Shown here piece by piece: positions 6,775 to 11,676 of a stretch of DNA of 11,676 bases; position 1 is the first letter of the stretch, and the number at the start of each line of letters is the position of its first letter. The DNA comes from Gammaproteobacteria bacterium (GTDB taxonomy: Bacteria; Pseudomonadota; Gammaproteobacteria; Thiohalomonadales; Thiohalomonadaceae). The notes below the pieces were generated by a model. It did no database searches. It saw only the letters and a program-made list of their open reading frames with translations, and was not told the DNA's origin. The stretch is from positions 1 through 11,676 of the forward strand of contig JAPHSO010000147.1 in the NCBI GenBank assembly GCA_026193675.1. The letters run 5' to 3'. The translations under genes were made by a program, and so were the position numbers.

Positions 6775-8104
6775 ACCTGTAATCATTGGCGGCGGCTGGG
6801 CCGGACTTGCAGCAGCCATCGAACTAACGCATCAAGGGATTCCCGTCACCCTGATAGAATCTGCGAAAAGCTGTGGTGGAAGGGCTCGTCGGGTCAGCTA
6901 TCGTGATACTCAGTTTGATAACGGCCAGCATCTACTGATAGGTGCCTATCACCAAACATTAAGACTTCTCGCCATCTGTGGCGTCAATCTTGAGCAGCAG
7001 ATACAACGTTCCCCCCTTCACTTTACATTTTATGGTGATGGTAGGGAGCAGCGCTCAATCAGGCTTCCCCGCCTACCGGCCCCACTACATATGGCTGCCG
7101 GCATTGTGCTGGCCCGTGGCATGAGCTGGTCGACCAAAATGCAACTCATCTCAGCCAGCCTTAAATTTCTCATTACAGGTTTTAGGATTAAAGATGATTG
7201 CTCTGTTGAGCAACTACTACAACGGGAAGGCCAGCAATCCAGCACCATTAAGGCGCTGTGGGAGCCGCTCTGTATTGCCACCCTCAATACCCCTACCCAC
7301 CTCGCCTCTGCCAAAATATTTCTGCGCGTATTGAGAGACGCCTTCACCAAATCGTATAAAGATAGTGACACCCTCCTCTGCCGCAACGATTTAAGCAGCC
7401 TGTTTGTAGATCCCGCAATCAAATTTATCCGAGACCATGGCGGTGAGGTGCTCAACTCAACTCGCGTTAATGCAATCGAGATCGACCCTGGTGGAATACA
7501 CCGCGTTGTGACCGATAACACAATGATTGATGCGACAAATATCATTCTGGCCACACCACCATCACAAGCGGCTCTGCTACTTGACCCTCTCACTGAGCAG
7601 CTTCCGCAGCTCTCCAAACTTGTTGAATCGCTCAGGCAGTTTGGGTATCAACCCATTATCACCCTCTATCTCCAATATGGTGAGACATGTCGCCTTCCAC
7701 ACCCTTTTGTCGGTTTCGACGGTACACTGGTTCAGTGGCTATTTGACCATAGCCACTTTGGTCGCCCCGGTATGATGGCTGCTGTCATCAGTGCTGAGGG
7801 AGAGCACAGTGACCGGAGTCGAGAGCAGATAATCCAAACTGTAACCGGGGAGATCTCCGAGCACTTTGCCGATCTGGGAGAGCCTAAGCAGTGCTGGTTG
7901 ATCCACGAGAAGCGCGCCACCTTTGCATCAACCGTAGATGTCGACCAGATTCGCCCCGCTAACCTGACACCGATCCCAGGTCTCTCTCTTGCCGGTGACT
8001 ATACCGCTACCGGTTATCCCGCCACCCTCGAGGGTGCGTTGATGAGTGGCATCGCATCTACCCATGAAATAATCGATTATTGGAATAATTGCTCGGAATA
8101 TTAG
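6767..8104 (+). CDS. hpnE: Hydroxysqualene dehydroxylase HpnE (squalene-associated FAD-dependent oxidoreductase)
   Basis: Flavin-dependent amine-oxidase/phytoene-desaturase-like enzyme, 445 aa, that reduces hydroxysqualene to squalene as the last step of the HpnCDE route. The N-terminus has the FAD Rossmann motif VIIGGGWAGLAAAIEL (glycines 8-13). SCGGRARRVSYRDTQFDNGQHLLIGAYHQTLRLL follows the pattern of HpnE family members, here split for reading as the GGRAR motif near residue 38 and the DNGQH motif near residue 51. The C-terminal FAD-binding segment LAGDYTATGYPATLEGA lies near residue 410. The start ATG 6767 overlaps the last 8 nt of hpnD, a sign of a co-translated operon. Other members of the superfamily (CrtI, CrtN) lack this local context. 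The specific assignment rests on context plus motifs and is good. Confidence 0.9.
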   Translation: MTKPVIIGGGWAGLAAAIELTHQGIPVTLIESAKSCGGRARRVSYRDTQFDNGQHLLIGAYHQTLRLLAICGVNLEQQIQRSPLHFTFYGDGREQRSIRLPRLPAPLHMAAGIVLARGMSWSTKMQLISASLKFLITGFRIKDDCSVEQLLQREGQQSSTIKALWEPLCIATLNTPTHLASAKIFLRVLRDAFTKSYKDSDTLLCRNDLSSLFVDPAIKFIRDHGGEVLNSTRVNAIEIDPGGIHRVVTDNTMIDATNIILATPPSQAALLLDPLTEQLPQLSKLVESLRQFGYQPIITLYLQYGETCRLPHPFVGFDGTLVQWLFDHSHFGRPGMMAAVISAEGEHSDRSREQIIQTVTGEISEHFADLGEPKQCWLIHEKRATFASTVDVDQIRPANLTPIPGLSLAGDYTATGYPATLEGALMSGIASTHEIIDYWNNCSEY

Positions 8105-8149
8105 AAAATAGCGATATTTCCTAAAGCCTCTACCCATACCGGAGCCCCC

Positions 8150-8902
8150 ATGGCCGAAAAAGTGACCAACTATCAACCTGCCCCCACCCTTTTCAAAGAT
8201 AAGGTGATCCTGGTCACCGGTGCCGGACAGGGGATTGGCGCAGCAGTCTCAGTAGCACTCGCCAAACACGGAGCGACCGTTATTCTATTGGGTAGAACAC
8301 CACGCAAACTGGAAGAGACCTACGACCTGATTGAGGAGGCCGGAGGCCCCACACCGGCCATCTATCCGATGAACCTGGAGGGTGCCAAGCTCGAGGACTA
8401 CGCCAATCTCGCTGACACCATCATTAAGGAGTTCGGGCATCTGGATGGTCTGCTACACAACGCCTCAATCCTGGCGGGCCTCACCCCGCTGGAGCAGCAC
8501 GGTATTGAGCAGTGGTACAAAATCATGCAGATCAATCTCCACGCCCCCTTCCTGATGACTCAGGCATTGATGCCGGCACTGCGGGCTGCTGAAAGCGCCT
8601 CCATCCTGTTCACCTCTTCGAGTGTCGGTCGCAAGGGACGCGCCTATTGGGGCGCCTACGCCATCTCTAAAGCGGGCAACGAGTCGATGATGCAGATCCT
8701 CGCCGATGAACTGGAGACCAACACCAACATTCGGGCAAACTCTATCAATCCCGGAGCCACCCGCACCTCAATGCGAGCTCGAGCCTATCCTGGAGAAGAT
8801 CCGGAGAGTGTGACCAAACCCGAAGAGATTGTAGATGCCTATCTCTATCTATTAAGTGATGATAGTAGCGAGATCACCGGCCAGCAGTTTGACGCCCAAT
8901 AG
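8150..8902 (+). CDS. yciK: YciK-type short-chain dehydrogenase/reductase
   Basis: Classical NAD(P)-dependent SDR of 250 aa. The cofactor motif is TGAGQGIG (residues 23-30). The LHNAS segment replaces NNAG of other SDRs and is typical of YciK (LHNAG in E. coli). The catalytic set includes the TSSSVGRKGRAYWGAY block with Tyr170 and Lys174 (YAISK). The INPGATRTSMRARAYPGEDP block and the C-terminal FDAQ are also shared with E. coli YciK. The physiological substrate of YciK is not established, and I do not infer one. A GGAG ribosome site lies 5 nt before ATG 8150. It begins 45 nt after hpnE, so it may be transcribed with the squalene genes. In Pseudomonas the homologue directly follows mupP, so it probably belongs to the ancestral mtaD-ubiG-mupP locus and not to the squalene pathway. 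Confidence 0.9.
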   Translation: MAEKVTNYQPAPTLFKDKVILVTGAGQGIGAAVSVALAKHGATVILLGRTPRKLEETYDLIEEAGGPTPAIYPMNLEGAKLEDYANLADTIIKEFGHLDGLLHNASILAGLTPLEQHGIEQWYKIMQINLHAPFLMTQALMPALRAAESASILFTSSSVGRKGRAYWGAYAISKAGNESMMQILADELETNTNIRANSINPGATRTSMRARAYPGEDPESVTKPEEIVDAYLYLLSDDSSEITGQQFDAQ

Positions 8903-8949
8903 TTAAATTCGGTTCATCAATACAGGGGCCCTTCTGCTACATAGGATTA

Positions 8950-8985
8950 GGGGCCATCTGGTTTCAGCAGCCGATGTGAAGCCCC
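8950..8985 (+). terminator. Bulged GC-rich hairpin downstream of yciK
   Basis: GGGGCCATC (8950-8958) can pair with GATG (8973-8976) and, after a 4-nt TGAA bulge, with GCCCC (8981-8985). GGGGCC also occurs 25 nt earlier (8925-8930), so an alternative pairing is possible. No U-tract follows, so an intrinsic terminator is uncertain; it could be a Rho-dependent or 3'-protecting structure. Confidence 0.28.
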
Positions 8986-9002
8986 ACTCTTCCTCCAAAA
9001 CC

Positions 9003-9101
9003 GACACAGTCAATTTTCTGTCACCTATCAATTGTATAGGCGGCAGGATCTTTCCGTTGGATTCGACAGAATTTTGTCACCCTGATTTCCTACACGACAA
9101 A
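9003..9101. repeat. Cluster of GACA/TGTC half-sites upstream of the sigma-54 promoter
   Basis: Five copies of GACA or its complement TGTC occur in about 100 nt: GACA 9003-9006, TGTC 9019-9022, GACA 9065-9068, TGTC 9075-9078, GACA 9096-9099. They form two similar blocks in which GACA and AATTTT precede TGTCACC (ending 9025) or TTGTCACC (ending 9081). The second block also forms the inverted repeat TTTGTC (9073-9078) / GACAAA (9096-9101). They lie about 65-160 nt before the predicted transcription start, where sigma-54 activators usually bind. A role as activator sites is inference. Confidence 0.4.
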
Positions 9102-9139
9102 CATCTCGTAACCATTTGTTTTTATTCTAGTTTTTATTT

Positions 9140-9155
9140 TGGCACGATAATCGCT
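9140..9155 (+). promoter_or_regulatory. Sigma-54 (RpoN) promoter for the GGDEF gene
   Basis: TGGCACG (9140-9146), four bases, then TCGCT (9151-9155). This matches the sigma-54 consensus TGGCACG-N4-TTGCW with one mismatch, and the GG and GC elements are separated by exactly 10 nt. Transcription would start near 9165, leaving a leader of about 22 nt that contains AGAGGA (9175-9180) 7 nt before ATG 9188. The fit to the downstream gene is very good. It is still a prediction from motif and position only. Confidence 0.7.
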
Positions 9156-9187
9156 TATTCCTGAGTAACAAACTAGAGGATTAACCG

Positions 9188-10099
9188 ATGGCAACTAGAG
9201 CAAATGAAATTTTACCCTTCCCAGGTAACGGCAAGCAGAACCGAGTCAGCCCCGCTGCTCGTCACCCTGACACCATTACCCTGGCCCTCGCTCTACAGAC
9301 AACACTTGATATTGAGGCACAGTTAAAGATTCTCTTTAACGAGATTGCCAACTACGTATCTATCAGTGGTGCATCATTCAGCCACAAGGAGCTGAAACTG
9401 GGTCATCGTATTGGTGATGTTGCCCGTCACAGTTGCAGCTACAACCTTGAACTGATGAACCGTGAGATCGGTACTCTAGAGTTTAGCCGTTCAAATCGCT
9501 TCGAAGAGGATCAACTTGAGATTATCGAGTACCTCCTTTCGGCAGCGCTCTATCCTCTTAACAATGCCATCGAATATTTTAAAGCGCTCAAACTTGCTCA
9601 GCGTGATCCCCTAACCGGTATCTCTAACCGTCTGGCGCTAGATGAGACCCTGGAACGTGAAATTAACCGTTCTCAACGTTACGACCTGCCTCTCTCAATG
9701 ATGGTGATTGATCTCGACCACTTTAAGAAGATCAATGATAGCTATGGTCACAGTACTGGTGACCTGGTTCTTAAAGAGGCTGTTAACTGCATTGAGAGGG
9801 CACTGCGGGTCTCTGATCAGGTGTTCCGTTTTGGTGGTGAAGAGTTTGTTGTACTACTCACCGATACTGATATTGAGTCTTCTCATGTTGTTGCAGAGCG
9901 TATTCGCACCTGCATCAAATCAAGCCCTATCATCAACAATGAGATGGAGATCTACTTCTCAGCCAGCATCGGAATTGCTGAATTGGGAGATTCCGACACT
10001 GAGCAGTCACTATTTGACCATGCTGACAGCGCACTCTATCAAGCAAAGTCAGAAGGTCGTGATCGCGTCGCATTCTGGAAAGATAGCTTCGAGAAATAG
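9188..10099 (+). CDS. GAF-like/GGDEF diguanylate cyclase
   Basis: Predicted to make cyclic di-GMP from two GTP. The product is 303 aa with no membrane segment or signal peptide. Residues about 25-130 look like a GAF-type sensor domain: the block REIGTLEFSRSNRFEEDQLE followed by an amphipathic helix resembles the end of GAF domains. The GGDEF domain begins at RDPLTGISNRLALDETL and includes DLDHFKKINDSYGHSTGD. The active-site loop is GGEEF at residues 216-220, and a product-inhibition I-site RVSD (207-210) lies exactly five residues before it, as in PleD. ASIGIAEL and ADSALYQAKSEGRDRV complete the domain. Both synthesis and feedback inhibition should therefore be intact. The AGAGGA ribosome site supports ATG 9188. 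A sigma-54 promoter lies immediately upstream. It is convergent with the glycosylase gene, 9 nt apart. The ligand of the sensor part cannot be told. Confidence 0.9.
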   Translation: MATRANEILPFPGNGKQNRVSPAARHPDTITLALALQTTLDIEAQLKILFNEIANYVSISGASFSHKELKLGHRIGDVARHSCSYNLELMNREIGTLEFSRSNRFEEDQLEIIEYLLSAALYPLNNAIEYFKALKLAQRDPLTGISNRLALDETLEREINRSQRYDLPLSMMVIDLDHFKKINDSYGHSTGDLVLKEAVNCIERALRVSDQVFRFGGEEFVVLLTDTDIESSHVVAERIRTCIKSSPIINNEMEIYFSASIGIAELGDSDTEQSLFDHADSALYQAKSEGRDRVAFWKDSFEK

Positions 10100-10108
10100 T
10101 CCCCGTTT

Positions 10109-10774
10109 TCATTCCATCCCAGATCTGAACCGGCAACAGCTAGATAGCGGACAACCACTACAGGCTGGCTTTTTACGGCAATGTCGCTTGGCATGCTCAA
10201 CAATCAACGCGTGATACTCATTAAACAGCTGTGTCTGTTTCTTCTCACTCATCTCTCGGTAGTGAGATTCAAACCAGGCTCTTAACGTTTCATAACCCTC
10301 ATCCCCCTCAATCAGCCCAAGTCGCGAGAAGATACGGCGCGTATAGGCATCAATCACAAATACTGGGCGCTCTAAGGCATACAGCAGAATGTCATCAGCC
10401 GTCTCTGGACCAACACCATTCACTGAGAGCAATCTCTCACGCAACTCAACTGTATCCAGCATACCAAGCTGCTCTATACCCCCCTGTTCCAGAAACCAGT
10501 GACAGTAGTTGCTGAGTCGTTGCGCCTTTATATTGAAGTAGCCCGAAGGTCTAATCTGTAGAGCCAACTCAGCGATATCGCCCGCAACTATCAACTCGGC
10601 TGTCAGTAGATTTGAGCTTTTAAGGTTTGTGATCGCCTTTTCCACATTCTCCCATGCCGTATTTTGCCCAAGAATGGCCCCAACCATCACCTCAAACGGT
10701 CTCTCCGCTGGCCACCACTGTTGATATCCATACTGCTCAAAAAGCCGCTTGTAGATTGTTGAAGGTCCACTCAT
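10109..10774 (-). CDS. Endonuclease III-like HhH-GPD DNA glycosylase with Fe-S cluster
   Basis: Base-excision-repair glycosylase of the endonuclease III superfamily, 221 aa. Visible features: LGQNTAWENVEKAI (residues 35-48) in the helical core; helix-hairpin-helix LLSVNGVGPETAD (115-127); the catalytic Asp142 in VIDAYTRRI; and a C-terminal [4Fe-4S] motif with Cys199, Cys205, Cys208 and Cys213 or Cys214 (C-x5-C-x2-C-x4/5-C). The position of the Nth Schiff-base lysine (Lys120 in E. coli, within GVGRKTA) is Glu124 here, so AP-lyase activity is not expected and the enzyme should be a monofunctional glycosylase. It is not the housekeeping Nth. Substrate is unknown; alkylated purines (MagIII-like) are one possibility. 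ATG is complement 10774-10772 with only a weak GAG upstream. It is divergent from the iron-binding protein gene. Confidence 0.85.
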   Translation of the reverse strand: MSGPSTIYKRLFEQYGYQQWWPAERPFEVMVGAILGQNTAWENVEKAITNLKSSNLLTAELIVAGDIAELALQIRPSGYFNIKAQRLSNYCHWFLEQGGIEQLGMLDTVELRERLLSVNGVGPETADDILLYALERPVFVIDAYTRRIFSRLGLIEGDEGYETLRAWFESHYREMSEKKQTQLFNEYHALIVEHAKRHCRKKPACSGCPLSSCCRFRSGME

Positions 10775-10824
10775 TGCTGCACTCTAACCCCAAAAGGGAT
10801 AAATATATAAGAATTTATAAATAT

Positions 10825-10843
10825 GCTATTGATAATCATTCTC
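10825..10843. promoter_or_regulatory. Fur box
   Basis: The 19-nt site has 16 matches to the Fur consensus GATAATGATAATCATTATC, with a perfect GATAATCATT core at 10831-10840. It overlaps the -35 region of the predicted promoter for the iron-binding protein gene, so Fe-Fur should repress that gene. It lies 51 nt from the start codon of the divergent glycosylase gene and might affect that side too. Confidence 0.82.
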
Positions 10844-10857
10844 ATTACCTCTACTAT
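10829..10857 (+). promoter_or_regulatory. Sigma-70-type promoter for the iron-binding protein gene
   Basis: TTGATA (10829-10834) as -35 and TACTAT (10852-10857) as -10 are separated by 17 nt; an alternative -10 is TATAGA at 10855-10860. The AT-rich stretch just upstream (10798-10823, containing the palindrome ATTTATAAAT at 10813-10822) could act as an UP element or hold the divergent promoter. The Fur box covers the -35. Confidence 0.6.
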
Positions 10858-10894
10858 AGACTTAACGCGAATAATTCTTATTTGGGAGATAATC

Positions 10895-11676
10895 TTGAAA
10901 ATCACAAAATTGTTAAATAAATCTGCTCTGGTTGTGGCCCTTCTCATCAGTTCAGGCCCATTGATGGCAGGCGAGGAGCTCAATCTCTATTCGGCCCGCA
11001 AAGAGGCACTGATTAAGCCGTTGCTGGATCAGTTTACCCAGGAGACCGGTATCAAGGTCAATCTGGTGACCGGCAAGGCCGACGCCCTACTCCAGCGCCT
11101 CAAGAGTGAGGGGCGCAACTCACCGGCGGATCTGTTGTTGACGACCGATGCGGGCCGACTGAGCCGCGCTAAAGAGGCAGGCCTGTTACAGCCGATCACT
11201 TCGGAGATCCTCAGTAAAGAGATCCCTCAACACTACCGGGATCCCGAGGGCTACTGGTTTGGACTCTCAGTTCGCGCCCGCCCCATCATCTACTCCGTTG
11301 AGCGAACAGATCCAGCGCATCTCTCAAGTTATGAGGCGTTGAGTGACCCTGAGTGGAAACAGCGTATCTGTATCCGCTCTTCAGGAAACATCTATAACCA
11401 GTCATTGATCGCCTCAATGATTGAGGCCGATGGCATGGAGAGGACCGAACAGTGGGCCAATGGTCTTGTGACCAATTTTGCCAAGCCTCCTCAGGGTGGA
11501 GATCGGGATCAGATCAAGGCGGTTGCCTCCGGGCGATGCGATGTCGCCATTGCCAACTCCTACTACTACGGCATGATGGTTAACTCTAAAAAAGAGAGTG
11601 AGCGACAGGCGGCTCTGAAAACTGCCATCTTTTGGCCCAATCAGAATGGTCGTGGTACCCACGTCAATATCAGTGG
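10895..11676 (+). CDS. Iron(III) ABC transporter periplasmic substrate-binding protein (C-terminus cut off by window edge)
   Basis: Family 1 extracellular binding protein of the FbpA/FutA/AfuA type, delivering ferric iron to an inner-membrane ABC permease. Open for 260 codons to the window end; family members are about 335-345 aa. The start is TTG 10895, supported by GGGAGA (10884-10889) 5 nt upstream and by the signal peptide that begins exactly there. The signal peptide has KITKLLNK, then a hydrophobic core VVALLIS, with cleavage likely near PLMA-GEEL at about residue 26. The mature protein opens with LNLYSARKEALIKPLLDQF, typical of this family, followed by ETGIKVNLVTGKADALLQRL. NSYYYGMMVNS places Tyr223-225 (precursor numbering) at the known iron-ligand tyrosine pair. 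The Fur box upstream agrees with an iron role. Permease and ATPase genes would lie beyond the window. I leave the symbol open because FutA, FbpA and AfuA cannot be separated. Confidence 0.9.
   Translation, partial: MKITKLLNKSALVVALLISSGPLMAGEELNLYSARKEALIKPLLDQFTQETGIKVNLVTGKADALLQRLKSEGRNSPADLLLTTDAGRLSRAKEAGLLQPITSEILSKEIPQHYRDPEGYWFGLSVRARPIIYSVERTDPAHLSSYEALSDPEWKQRICIRSSGNIYNQSLIASMIEADGMERTEQWANGLVTNFAKPPQGGDRDQIKAVASGRCDVAIANSYYYGMMVNSKKESERQAALKTAIFWPNQNGRGTHVNIS

Noticed and set aside
7030..7617. 195-aa open frame on the minus strand inside hpnE
   Set aside because: Antisense to a well-supported gene; Ser/Arg-rich, low-complexity composition typical of a shadow frame.
5067..8104. 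Carotenoid (CrtB/CrtI) interpretation of the three isoprenoid genes
   Set aside because: Two synthase paralogues side by side with an HpnE-type FAD enzyme and HpnC-specific NFPVAS motif fit the squalene route better; no other crt gene is present.
8976..9164. 62-aa open frame between yciK and the GGDEF gene
   Set aside because: It runs through the predicted sigma-54 promoter, has no ribosome site and no recognisable protein features.
9160..9187. c-di-GMP (GEMM-type) riboswitch in front of the GGDEF gene
   Set aside because: The predicted leader is only about 22 nt, and no GEMM-like fold is visible in the longer upstream region.
10654..10920. 88-aa plus-strand open frame crossing the glycosylase start and the Fur region
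   Set aside because: Overlaps a real gene antisense, then the promoter and the start of the iron-binding protein gene; no family features.

Overview
The window looks like chromosomal DNA of a gammaproteobacterium of moderate G+C. The main reason is the gene order mtaD-ubiG-mupP-(insert)-yciK, which matches a neighbourhood I recall from Pseudomonas and relatives (TRZ/ATZ deaminase, ubiG, MurNAc-6-P phosphatase, YciK-type SDR). Protein-level matches to gammaproteobacterial UbiG and YciK are strong by eye. Genus cannot be decided from the sequence; a sulfur-oxidising or Chromatiales-like relative would fit but is only a guess. I see no phage, IS element, tRNA, rRNA or CRISPR array.

Layout. (1) 1-1922, minus strand: the N-terminal ~640 residues of pyruvate phosphate dikinase, cut by the window edge. 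(2) 1923-2118: divergent intergenic region. (3) 2119-4885, plus strand: a compact operon mtaD-ubiG-mupP (SAH/MTA deaminase, ubiquinone O-methyltransferase, MurNAc-6-phosphate phosphatase). (4) 5067-8104: hpnC-hpnD-hpnE, a complete three-enzyme route from farnesyl diphosphate to squalene via presqualene diphosphate and hydroxysqualene. It sits between mupP and yciK, genes that are neighbours in Pseudomonas as I remember it. (5) 8150-8902: yciK SDR, 45 nt behind hpnE. (6) 8903-9187: regulatory region with a good sigma-54 promoter candidate and clustered GACA/TGTC repeats, driving (7) 9188-10099, a GAF-like/GGDEF diguanylate cyclase with intact active and inhibitory sites. (8) 10109-10774, minus strand: an endonuclease III-like HhH-GPD [4Fe-4S] DNA glycosylase that has Glu where Nth has its catalytic Lys. 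(9) 10775-10894: divergent AT-rich region with a strong Fur box overlapping a sigma-70-like promoter. (10) 10895-end: an iron(III) ABC transporter periplasmic binding protein with a signal peptide and a Tyr cluster, cut by the window edge.

How the parts work together. MtaD can remove S-adenosylhomocysteine made by methyltransferases such as UbiG. MupP belongs to peptidoglycan recycling. HpnCDE supplies squalene, presumably for hopanoids (or C30 carotenoids), but no cyclase or desaturase is in the window. The last two regions show two readable control circuits: RpoN for a c-di-GMP enzyme and Fur for iron uptake. I did not find an unmistakable new system; the most interesting points are the squalene cassette inside a conserved locus, the RpoN-type promoter with its repeat cluster, and the Fur-controlled intergenic region shared with an Fe-S glycosylase.
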